Assembly: GCA_022432975.1 (NCBI GenBank)
Contig: CM039514.1
Location: 10,337,519-10,401,518 of the forward strand
Origin: Begonia masoniana
Taxonomy: Eukaryota > Streptophyta > Magnoliopsida > Cucurbitales > Begoniaceae
Reading direction: 5' to 3'
DNA length: 64,000 nucleotides
Below are positions 33,743 through 43,222 of the stretch, in pieces; position 1 is the stretch's first letter; each line of letters opens with the position of its first letter. The notes below the pieces were generated by a model. It searched no databases. It saw only the letters and a list, made by a program, of their open reading frames with translations, and was not told the DNA's origin. Made by a program: the position numbers and the translations under genes.

Positions 33743-35310
33743 GTAAGCAACTATAAAATAAACTATACTATGATTTGTTTCTCATTCACATTTTATTAAA
33801 TTAATAAATATAAAATTATACTAATTTTTGTACAATTTTTTACCGCGGATGAATGAGTTCGTTCTTCTCATTTTGAAAATCCACAAGTCATAACTCAATC
33901 TCTAATCAGTATTTTTGGGACGTCCTAAAAATACCTTTTAAAAGTGCCATTCAATCTTTCATTTACTTTCTTAAAGAGAAAGACATTGATCAAGGAGTGA
34001 GTCCCAAAAATACCTTTTAAAAGTGCGATTCAATCTTTCATTTACTTTCTTAAAAAGAGACATTGATCAATAAGTGAGAATATAAAATATACTTCATACG
34101 TCTAATTTATTCAATGCTCACTAAGGAGAAACTTTACAACTCAACTTCTTAGAAGTTTCGTCTTATTTCACGGGTTACTTGCAATAACAGAGAAATAGTT
34201 CCACGAACTCAAAATTAAGAGACAATGAGGAAAAGACATTAACATAAGGTAAAACTGCATAATTTCCATCGATTGAGAAACGTGAAAACTAATTATTTAT
34301 AAGAGTTTTATTTCTAATTAGTACACAATGATTTGAGATATAGTACAAGAACAAAAATGTGAGAGACTAACTCAAAATTGACTGGATCATATTATTTAGT
34401 GGAGATTGGAGTGGTTACATCGTGATTTCCTTTAAGACAACAAATTTAAACTAGATTGACATTAGACTGACCATGTAGTCTTTTCGACATAGTTTCAATA
34501 GATACGCTCAAAGATTAGAGACGAGACCATTTCAATTGTGGAGGTGGAGAAGAATGGGCAACTCAACAGAATCATTTCTTCCCCTTCCCCATACAAATAA
34601 CTACTCTTTTATCCAAAGATTTCACCTAATAAGCAACAATCTAAAACAAAATATCCAATAAAAGAAACCGGCCAATAAGTATTTGCGTGTATTTCTTCTA
34701 AATGCTGCGAAAATCTGCAAACCAGACAAGATAAACAATTAATTTAAGTGGGTAGCCATTATTAGAGTGATCAAGTATCACTAATGAGTAGTTATAATGG
34801 TGGTTTCGTTTGTACATCAATTGAATTTGGGTGGGTAGGTTCTGGTATTTGTCAAAACTCACCAACTGAAGAAATGTCTTCTCGGAAAAAGGAAACATGA
34901 GATGGGTTTTTGAAAGCCGGACCGGGCCGATCTTTGAGCTCCAATCGTGGTTTGTCCCTAGTAGTTGACAAAGTGCTCCCACGCGCTATCATGGTAGGTG
35001 GGTTGATTCTTTGCCTCGCAATGTGGGAACTATGCGGCAGCTCTGCCATCCTTCTGGTTTTTTTTAACTCTGTTAGCAAAGAAGAGCGAGAAAAGAGGGG
35101 GCCTTTCACTTTCCTATTTCTTCTTCGTCGCAAAGCTTCGGTCTTTTTGCTTTCATGGCTACAAGAGGGTGAACACCTCTTCAAAGAATTCGTGGGTTTT
35201 ACATAAATGGTGGAATCTCCTGTATCTCCATGATGCTGCCTGCTTCGTCATCTCCTAGAATCCAGGAGTATTGGTTTTTCTGAAATCTGAGATGTAAAGT
35301 TGGTGTCTTT
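33743..35310. other. upstream region of the ATL gene
   Basis: No gene is called. There is a 79-bp imperfect tandem duplication at about 33923..34078 (AAAAATACCTTTTAAAAGTG in both copies). The 500 bp before the ATL reading frame become less AT-rich. They contain short upstream ORFs, such as 34910..35206, that probably belong to promoter or 5' UTR sequence. Confidence 0.5.
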
Positions 35311-35442
35311 GTGGTGGGTTTTAGCTGCGCAGCCTTGAAATGGAAATGGATTTTGTTTGATGTTTATGAAGGCAAGGTAGCGATCGGCGGAATGTCAGAA
35401 AAGAGAGGGAATAGGTGGCTTTTTGAGGATGCCCATACGAAA

Positions 35443-36600
35443 ATGTCTTCCATTCAGCCTCTGCATCTCCAAAACTATGGCTACTTTAGGTACCCTCCTC
35501 CTATTTCTCCGTCTTTTTCATCTCCCATTATCAGCAATTTCAACAAGGATTCAGCTCCACCGCCACCTCCGTTGTCGCCGTCTCCGTCTGGTAGTAGAAT
35601 AAGTCCGGCTGTTCTTTTCATTATAGTTATTTTGGCTGTGCTGTTTTTCATCTCTGGTCTGCTTCACCTACTAGTTCGATTTCTCATAAAGCACCCGTCT
35701 TCCTCAGCTTCGTCTCAATCCAATAGATACCCAGAAATTTCAAGCTCGGATGCTCTTCAAAGACAATTGCAGCAGCTCTTTCATCTCCACGACTCTGGAT
35801 TAGATCAAGCTTTTATCGATGCTCTTCCTGTTTTCCATTACAAAGATATTGTGGGTCTGAAAGAGCCGTCTGATTGTGCTGTTTGTCTGTATGAATTTTC
35901 TGATATGGACAAACTTAGATTACTTCCCATGTGTAGCCATGCTTTTCATCTCAGTTGTATTGACACTTGGCTCTTATCAAATTCAACTTGCCCTCTTTGC
36001 AGAGGAACACTCTTCACTCCTGGTTTTCCTATTGAAAATCCCATTTTTGAATTTGATAATTTGAGAGAAGAAGATGAGTTCTCTTCCATTGGAGAATATG
36101 CATTTCCTCCTAGTCAAAAGATTGTAGAAAATGAAGAAATTGCGGTAGATAAAGGGGTTTTCCCAGTAAGGCTTGGGAAATTTAAGAAGCTAAATGTTGA
36201 GGAGGCGGTAGAGAATCGAGAAGGAGAAGGAGAGACAAGTAGCAGTAGATTGGATGAGAGAAGATGCTTTTCGATGGGATCATATCAATATGTCGTTGGC
36301 GATTCTAACCTCGGAGTTGCCTTGAACTCCGACAATAAACTGCCCTCGAATGAGTTAGAGCTCAATAATGGCAGATCAGCTCTTGCTGATATGACCGGAA
36401 AGAAGATAGGCGGTGTGGCTAAAGGGGAGAGCTATTCCATTTCAAAGATCTGGCTATGGCCTAACAAGGGGACATCTTCAGGTTCTGCTGATTCACAAAT
36501 AGATATGCCTTCATCTCTTAATGTGGAATTGCCATGGATGAGTCAAACACAAGGAACTCGAAACTTAAAATCTTATAACCAAACAGATCAAGGCTCGTGA
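35443..36600 (+). CDS. RING-H2 E3 ubiquitin ligase, ATL family (ATL46/ATL47-like)
   Basis: A single-exon gene, as is usual for ATLs. Starting at the ATG at 35443 gives 385 residues; an in-frame ATG at 35392 would add 17. Numbering from 35443: a Pro-rich N-terminus (about 18..50), a transmembrane helix (about 55..82, ISPAVLFIIVILAVLFFISG), the ATL GLD motif (118..120, in DSGLDQAFIDALPVF), then a RING-H2 finger with C145, C148, C164, H166, H169, C172, C183 and C186. This is the ATL spacing C-x2-C-x15-C-x-H-x2-H-x2-C-x10-C-x2-C, with WLLSNSTCPLC intact. The C-terminal tail keeps RRCFSMGSYQYV and SISKIWLWP, which I know from the ATL46/ATL47 branch. The expected role is a membrane-anchored E3 that passes ubiquitin from an E2 to substrates; its substrates are unknown. 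It appears undamaged and is flanked by transposons on both sides. Confidence 0.93.
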   Translation: MSSIQPLHLQNYGYFRYPPPISPSFSSPIISNFNKDSAPPPPPLSPSPSGSRISPAVLFIIVILAVLFFISGLLHLLVRFLIKHPSSSASSQSNRYPEISSSDALQRQLQQLFHLHDSGLDQAFIDALPVFHYKDIVGLKEPSDCAVCLYEFSDMDKLRLLPMCSHAFHLSCIDTWLLSNSTCPLCRGTLFTPGFPIENPIFEFDNLREEDEFSSIGEYAFPPSQKIVENEEIAVDKGVFPVRLGKFKKLNVEEAVENREGEGETSSSRLDERRCFSMGSYQYVVGDSNLGVALNSDNKLPSNELELNNGRSALADMTGKKIGGVAKGESYSISKIWLWPNKGTSSGSADSQIDMPSSLNVELPWMSQTQGTRNLKSYNQTDQGS

Positions 36601-38305
36601 CCTTTGTTTAGATCATCTGTTGCAAATTAAGGAACAGTAGTAATTGATTGTCACATGAAATTATTTTTTCTAACATTTTGTCATCGAAAAAGATGCTTGT
36701 TTTTACCCTTTTTGGTTTTCTGGCTGCCAAATCAATCCTGATGGATGATATCCATTTCTGAAGTTCAACTATAATTTCAATATTTTCTGAGCAGAAATTA
36801 GAATATTTGTTGCAGAAAGATGTTATGATCCATGGTGTTAATGGAAATATACGGTAGGATATTTCCCTTAGCTTAATTCCTTCTTTCTTTTGGTGCACAA
36901 TTTTAGATTTAGGCTCAGCGAATATGCTTCCTTGCTCGTTTTCACGGGTTGATACGCCATTTCCTCCCAAAAGTTGCGAATAAGGTGCGGACCGAAATTG
37001 GAATGCCCTCACGCCTAGATTTGATAATGTTGTGCATATTTTGAGGGATTATTCAATCAAAATGCATAATTTTTGGAGGCCAGGAAAGGGTGCTCCACCT
37101 TTGAAATAGCTTCCAAATAGTTCTTTGTAAAGTTTTGCATTTCAGTTATGTCTTTTGCCGCCAACTTATTCCACTTGTTCTGTACAAGATGCATGTTCTT
37201 TGATTCTACCTATAAATAATTATAGACATGGATCTTTTTTTTTCTCTGCACAAAGTATTATTGTTCTCTGGATTCTGTTTAAAGAGCTATGAGCTTGTAC
37301 CTTGTTCTTGCCTTTTGGAGTCTGTTTGATCTGTATTCATCATTTTGAATAATATGAACACAAACTTTACTCACAGCGGAGCCAGTCTTTTTGGATTAGA
37401 AAAATGGTGTGGGATCCATGACTGAATTGGAGACTAAAAAGCTTTACTTTATTTGGAAAAAAGTGTATACAGTGGGGCCTGTCTTTTGTTGAATCCGTTG
37501 GTTTCAAGATTAGTTGATCTAATTTTGAAGTATTTTCCCTCAATTTACTCTGTTTGAACACTTGTCAGCTCGTATTTAAGAAGAAAAAAAGATTTAAAAA
37601 TGGCGGAGACTTGAGAGTGGGAAGGCACGGAAGAAAACAAGGGTGAAGATGAAATCTCACGAGTATGGATTCATCTGATTTTTTGAGAAAATCTGCATTT
37701 TCTCGGGAAACAAGCACAGATCGGGAAAGGTCAAGAATTTTGCCAACATTTCTGGCATCAGCCCTGCTGGAACAGTCTCTGTTTTGTTCTGTAGGAACAG
37801 AGCTCAGAATTGAGACTGTACAAAAAAATGGAAGCCCAATGCAACTACCATGCTGATGATGGGGAGGAGTGAGCTGTTGCAACAGATGAGAGAGACTCAG
37901 TTGGGCCCAGCTTCTTCAAGAACAGTCAGGCTAACTGCTTTACTTTGATTGTCTTCTACCTCCTTTTCAACATTTTCTGCAAATGTGGTCCAACTCTTCA
38001 CGAACCAAACTTGACTTTCTAATCAATCTATTGTTTATAAAAGTCAAACCAAACAAACCTACACAAAAGTTTCCATCAAGTTTAATCTCAAAATATCTTC
38101 ATTACGATTACACCCAATGTTAAATAAATGGGTTGAATATTGGACCAATTTTGAGTAAAATTCAGACTGGAAATCTAATGAATTTTGGAAGTGAGATCAA
38201 ATCCAGGTTTAAAGATTGCTTTAGAATAGATGACAGCATAGCATTCTAGTGGAAGCAAATAAAAGATCAAAATGAAAGAAAAGAAACAACAAAGCAGAAT
38301 GATGG

Positions 38306-38308
<3 letters not shown>
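36601..38308. other. intergenic region downstream of the ATL gene
   Basis: The 3' UTR of the ATL gene probably occupies the first few hundred bases. A 63-codon plus-strand ORF at 37665..37856 (MDSSDFLRKSAFSRETSTD) has gene-like composition but no family I recognise and no visible splice partner. It could be a small gene, an exon or non-coding RNA sequence, and I do not call it. Confidence 0.4.

Positions 38309-38350
<42 letters not shown>
38309..38350. repeat. (GA)21 microsatellite
   Basis: An uninterrupted GA dinucleotide run of 42 bp. ORFs of Ser-Leu repeats across it are artefacts. Confidence 0.98.
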
Positions 38351-38354
<4 letters not shown>

Positions 38355-38908
38355 CAAGAGGATCCACTAAAAAAGAGGAGAGATAAAGAATCGTAGATGT
38401 TGTAAAGCCAAAAAGACAACAATTTCAGTAACTTTTGCAGAGCAAAGCAAGAATTTTCCAATCTTGTTAGTCTTCATGGTTCTTGGTTTTAACCACTCAA
38501 ACACTCAGCAAATACACATGAACAACACTTCTAGACCCATGATCAAAGACAGAAGAAGAATTGAAAGATGAAACATTTCAATCCAGACAGCCATTGATTT
38601 TCATTGAAAATATTGTGATGTATTTTATTCACTCAATGCTAAGAACAAGACAAAACACTTGAATGGTAATCTCAAAACACTCTGATCCAATCTTCTGAAC
38701 CTGAATTTACAAAAATTATTCAACTTTTAACTTCACAAAAATATGTAGGGAATGAATTGCTTGACCTACTACCTGCCCACGATCCCTTCTCCTCCTTCTA
38801 AGTTTTCTCTCCCCACAAATCTCCGATTAGCCACTCCGAGCCGGCGTTTTTCCACCGCCCTTTTCTTCAACTATCCGAACTAACCAATGTCTCTCTGTTT
38901 TTCCCTCA

Positions 38909-39346
38909 TCACGTGAAAGAGGGACCGTCTCTTCCCAGATCCATTGAAGACTTCGCCGACGACGGAATCGCAGCGTACCGCGATGAGAAATCCCGTCGCA
39001 CAAAGTCTTCATCTACCTGGCCGCTTTGGCCTGGGCCCTCGTCGAAGTTTAGGGCATAACTCAAAGGATCATACCGGAAATTCCCGTGCCTGTTCCCGCC
39101 GATTCGGTTTTTATTGAATCGACGGATGAACGTCTTCCACTTCGGACCGGCAACGATCTCCGACCACTCACGGAATTTCTTCCACCCCCTCATCCACCAG
39201 CGATCATCGTTTTCCGACGCCCGAATCCGCTCCCACCAACTGGAACCGTCTGACCAGAAACAACATCCTCGTTTCCCAAAATGGAGATCGTCGCCATCGT
39301 ACTCGGTTTCTTCGGAAGAAATCGCGGATGTATGAAGAGACGCCAT
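38909..39346 (-). CDS. small plant 'stress-induced protein'-like protein, Trp-rich
   Basis: 145 codons, no intron visible, ATG at 39344..39346. The middle is Trp-rich and basic (SSWWERIRASENDDRWWMRG, then WKKFREWSEIVAGPKWKTFI and RRFNKNR). It is followed by the strongly conserved YDPLSYALNFDEGPG and FSSRYA. I recognise this as an uncharacterised plant family often labelled 'stress induced protein'; its biochemical role is not known to me. There is no signal peptide or transmembrane segment, and the basic Trp-rich block suggests contact with nucleic acid or membranes (inference). The frame is intact, which together with the family match argues for a functional host gene. The pyrimidine-rich 5' UTR lies at about 39347..39400. 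Confidence 0.88.
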   Translation of the reverse strand: MASLHTSAISSEETEYDGDDLHFGKRGCCFWSDGSSWWERIRASENDDRWWMRGWKKFREWSEIVAGPKWKTFIRRFNKNRIGGNRHGNFRYDPLSYALNFDEGPGQSGQVDEDFVRRDFSSRYAAIPSSAKSSMDLGRDGPSFT

Positions 39347-40270
39347 TGTAGAAAGAAAGAGAAGGAAGAGAAGGAAAAGGATCTAGAGAAAAATGGAGGG
39401 TCCTCAGCGAATTGGTTCCTGTCCTACCCCGTTCGTGTTCGCTGTTGTTTCTGAAAATGGGTAGCTGGAGGGAGAAGACAAGAGGCACAAAGAAGTAACG
39501 GAAGCCACGCTAGATATTCGATGACCCATAACCAAGAATTGCCGGTCGTCCTTCATTTATGGTAAATTAATTTCTCATCAATTTGTATGGATTCCAATGC
39601 ATTTAGGTCACACTCTCAATTTAAGCAAAATCTTATATGATAATTGTTTTTATGAGTTAGATTTTCCAACTTGGCTATTGAATTGAATGAGTCTCATAAT
39701 TAATGGTTGGCATTGACCACACTTATTTCATATATGGAGAAACACAATTGTCTTTCTTATCTTAATCAAAACAAATAAGTGATACATTTTTTTATCTAGT
39801 CTTTCATTTATTGATACATATTATTATGGATGTTTTATCAATGAATATAATATTACAAGCTAACGCTTTCGTTACAAAATCTGTTATACTACATTAAAGG
39901 GGGAGATAACTTAACTATAACTATGGCTCGAATTGAAACTCGTGATTCAGTCCAATTCTCATTTGGATTTGGGTGCATAAAATTGTAAATACCGACCCAA
40001 ATTGTGGTAAACCATGAGTTACAAAATCTGACTCAAACCCCACCAACAAGTTTAAAATCAACGTTAAATATAAATATTTTCTTGATATTAAATTTTATTT
40101 ATATTTTAGATATGTATCGGAACTTAATCTTACCTCAGGATTTAGTTCCAATTCTCCACAATTTTGATTCCAAACTTTAGGAGTTGTCTCGTTCGCGCTC
40201 ACCCATAATTATATTTTAAATGAATGAATGAACACAGGTGGTGATTCAAAAGTTTGTAAAGTTACAAACT
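39347..40270. other. upstream region of the stress-induced-protein-like gene
   Basis: 5' UTR and promoter-type sequence near 39350..39550, then AT-rich spacer to the hAT derivative. No further gene is visible. Confidence 0.5.
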
Positions 40271-40634
40271 TAGTGACAAACGAGCCGACCAACTTGAGAT
40301 GAGTTTGAAAAAGTGTAGCCCACCAACATAGAGAGTTCTATGAACTGAGCTTAACGAGTTCACCGAAAAAAAAAATTTAACCCGAATCGGCTCACGAGTT
40401 ACGAGTTAAACAAGCCGGACTAACTAAACGAGTCTAATGAACTGAGCTTCATAAGACAAACATACATAAATATTTCTGATTTATATCAATATAATACATA
40501 TATTTTTAAATTTTATTATTAAAATTATAATAATTATTTATCATTATATAATTGTAACGACCATTTTTCCTAGCAAGATATTGTCCGCTCTGAGGATTGG
40601 GCCGTATCCCAATATCCTCACCTCACGGCTTTGT

Positions 40635-40735
40635 TTGGCGAAGACTTCCCAGTCGGTTACCTAACCTGGTACTACTTTCGCCGAAACACTTTTAACTTCG
40701 GAGTTCTTATGGGATCCATTGTCAATCGTGCTCCA
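40635..40735 (-). ncRNA. 5S rRNA-like domain in Cassandra LTR (left copy)
   Basis: On the minus strand it contains GGATCCCATAAGAACTCCG, GAAGTTAAAAGTGTTTCGGC and CTGGGAAGTCTTCG, which match the body of plant 5S rRNA including its internal control region. It is more diverged than the right copy. This is an LTR component, not a functional ribosomal gene. Confidence 0.85.
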
Positions 40736-41082
40736 AAACGCGTTTTGCTATCTTGGGAGGGTCTCTTTACATATGTTTCATTTTCACATACTTCTCCAAG
40801 CGATGTGAGATTGTGACGACCCCCTTTTTACGACCCGTCACCTTCCGGTTCGCCCGCGTGGACGTACTGCCATCCGGGTTCTAGTTCGTGCAGCCATCGT
40901 ACACATACTTACACATCTTGGTCATCACAATCACCCCCCTCAGGGGCCCAACGTCCTTGTTGGCCACATTTTCGATTGGGTACAGGCTCTGATACCATTT
41001 GTAACGACCCCTTTTCCCAACAAAATATTATCCGCTCTGGGGATTGGGCCGTAGCCCAATATCCTCCCCTCACGGCTTTGTT

Positions 41083-41180
41083 TGGCGAGGACTTCCCAGT
41101 CGGTCACCCAACCTGGTACTACTCTCGCCAAAGCATTTTTAACTTCAGAGTTCTTATGGGATCCGTTGTCAATCGTGCTC
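41083..41180 (-). ncRNA. 5S rRNA-like domain in Cassandra LTR (right copy)
   Basis: On minus it contains GGATCCCATAAGAACTC, GGCGAGAGTAGTACCAGG and TTGGGTGACCGACTGGGAAG, which are close to plant 5S rRNA across the intermediate element and C box. The first part of 5S upstream of GGATCCC is shortened. Confidence 0.88.
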
Positions 41181-42776
41181 CAAAACGCGTCTTGGTATCT
41201 TGGGAGGGTCTCTTTACATATGTTCATTTCCACATACTTCCCCAAGCGATGTAGGATTGTGACGATCCCCTTTTTACGACCCATCACCTTCTGGTTCGCC
41301 CGCGTGGACGTACTGCCATCTGGGTTCCGGTTCGTGCAATCATCGTACACATACTTACACATCTTGGTCATCACAATAATAATGTCGAGCCGAGCAAATG
41401 GGCGAGGCCGAGGGCTGGCGGGGCCTAGGGCTGACCTAACATCTCTAGGTGCATATAGGTGAGAAAACGATGAAAAAAAAAAAAGAAAAATAGAAGAAGA
41501 AACTAAAGTGATTACTTTTGTTTTTGTAATATATTTTTTTTTCTTGTTCAATAGCTCTGATCCTAGTTGTAAAAACAGAGACAAATTTAGATTTAATATA
41601 AGGTTCTTCAAATATAAAAAGTAACTCATATATTTCATTGTGTATCATTAATTTAATAGTGATATTAATATAAAATGGGAGTTGCCAGGTGATGATTAAT
41701 GTAAATGATTTCTTTTTCAAATGGATATGCTAACTTTGGATTTCTCTAGTAGTGGTCAGCGGTTTAAAGACCTTGATTAGCTGATATTTTTCAATAAAAA
41801 TAGAACTCTCTAAAATTTTCTCTTTTTCATTCACCTGCAAAGAGAGAGTTAAAGAAAGAGAGAGAATTGACGTGACATCCTACCAATGAAGGTCAGGATG
41901 ATCAAGTGTAAAGGCTCAGTCCATGTCAACTGGGAGTAGAATCTCACTTTACTTGAGAGAGTGAAAAATATATAGTTTATAAATAGAGCTTTTTTTTCTA
42001 TATAGTATAATGTATTTTGGAATAACCCCAAGAACTAAATTGTGCAGACTCTGGCCAAAAGTGAAAAATATTGTATTAGAAGCATTGAGGGGTATTACAA
42101 ATAGAGGTACTACCTAACCAGAAGTGTGGCTGACGAGCACGTCGGGCTTCGAAGGATAGAAGATTGTGACACCCGTCATGTGAAGGTTATGATAACCTAG
42201 TGTGAGGGTCCAACCCATACTAATAGAGACATTAGAAAGAGAGTGATGGAAGAGATTACAAAATGAGCACCGGAGACATTACAAAGGGAGTGAGAGAAGG
42301 GATTGCTGCGAAGATCGTTAATAGCAAGGTTCTTTGTCAAACTTGAATTTGCTAGCAAACGATTTCTCACCTTCTTGGAATGGCGCTTGTAGAGAAGAGA
42401 GGAGGGTAGGGGGGCTGGGCTTAGCATTGAGGAGTGGGAAATAGGCGAGCTCGACAAACCTAGCTCGCCCAACCAACGAGCGGTTCGACAAGCCACCCGT
42501 ATGTTTGACTCATCTTGCCCTGTCCCAAGTGTGTAATGTAAAAACCAAAAAATTTTAACGATATTAATTTTTATGGGTAAATTTTTTGCATTATTAACTG
42601 ATGATGTGTCAGAAGTTTGACTTGTTTTTGTCATTTTATTCCATGTGTACGTCTTTAGTCAATCGGTGAAAATTAGTAGAATGAACATCGCCAAGTGGAA
42701 TTTTGTAGTATAAGGTTTTCACTCAACATGTTGGGATTTAGTTGCGTGTCAGCTCGATAAATGAAATGAGATATTT

Positions 42777-42796
42777 ATATATATATATATATATAT
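42777..42796. repeat. (AT)10 microsatellite
   Basis: An uninterrupted AT run of 20 bp. Confidence 0.95.
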
Positions 42797-42979
42797 GAAT
42801 AAATTTGAATATATAAAAATGAATTTTATTATATTATTTTATTTTTTTATAAATTAAAATAATAAAATAATAAATTTTAAATAAATCTTTTTAATTTGAA
42901 GAAAAGAAAAGGAGAGTAAAAATCATCCTCATTTTTTTCTGGTGTGGCACAAGAGAACGAGAGGGAGAGGTCGAGAGAG

Positions 42980-42983
<4 letters not shown>

Positions 42984-43034
<51 letters not shown>
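42984..43034. repeat. (AG)n microsatellite
   Basis: A 51-bp uninterrupted AG/GA run, preceded by shorter GA blocks from 42973. Confidence 0.97.
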
Positions 43035-43035
<1 letters not shown>

Positions 43036-43222
43036 CTGATTGGCTGCCGATCGACGAGTTCTTGGTATCAAAATTCTCTTCCTACAAAGAGCTACAACAT
43101 TGGTAAAGGTAGTTCGAATGGTAAGTCGAGTTTCGACTCGTTTTTCTCCGATAAACATTTAGGGTTTCGGTGTTCGATTTCATTGCCTAAAAAGCCCGTT
43201 TAGCTTGAATTTTTGGTATGAA

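Larger units (their letters stand above)
40553..41375 (-). mobile_element. Cassandra TRIM retrotransposon with 5S rRNA-like LTRs
   Basis: Two LTRs of 377 bp (40553..40929) and 376 bp (41000..41375) enclose only 70 bp. The target duplication ATAAT is perfect (40548..40552 and 41376..41380). On minus the LTR runs TGTGATGACC...GGTCGTTACA. The interior has a polypurine tract (CCCTGAGGGGGGTGATTG on minus) and a primer-binding site (TGGTATCAGAGCC on minus, 40985..40997). Each LTR contains a 5S rRNA-like domain, the hallmark of Cassandra. It encodes no protein and depends on enzymes from other elements. A 232-codon ORF crossing it is an artefact. Confidence 0.93.
40271..41447. mobile_element. short non-autonomous hAT derivative hosting Cassandra
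   Basis: The left end TAGTGACAAACGAGCCG resembles the left end of the hAT at 25882 with three bases missing. The right end CTGACCTAACATCTCTA is its approximate inverse. The interior up to 40552 resembles the left flank of the larger hAT (ATATTAATATAATA-like, TTAAAATTATAATAA). Without the 823-bp Cassandra insertion it would be about 350 bp. No target duplication was found, so the exact ends are tentative. Confidence 0.55.
41448..43222. other. spacer with no called gene; possible 5' UTR at its right end
   Basis: AT-rich sequence with CGAGCTCG/AGCTCGCC words near 42440..42500 that recall hAT subterminal repeats. The last 190 bp (43035..43222) after a GA microsatellite look like a plant 5' UTR and intron start (AATGGTAAGTCGAG, AGGGTTTCGG). 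The chromovirus LTR D cuts this at 43223, and no downstream exon can be found. Confidence 0.4.

Noticed and set aside
34910..35206. 98-codon ORF upstream of the ATL gene
   Set aside because: No family match, and it lies in the likely promoter or 5' UTR.
37565..37882. Overlapping ORFs on both strands (63 and 105 codons) downstream of the ATL gene
   Set aside because: Neither has a recognisable family or clear gene signals. The plus-strand one (37665..37856) is mentioned as a weak possibility only.
38175..38461. Ser-Leu repeat ORFs (also 42877..43158)
   Set aside because: Translations of GA microsatellites.
40635..41180. Two 5S rRNA genes
   Set aside because: They are inside the LTRs of a TRIM element, shortened at the 5' side and mutated; they are Cassandra components.
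40940..41638. Minus-strand ORF of 232 codons
   Set aside because: It runs through the Cassandra LTR, its 5S-like domain and the hAT end; it is chance open frame with no protein family.
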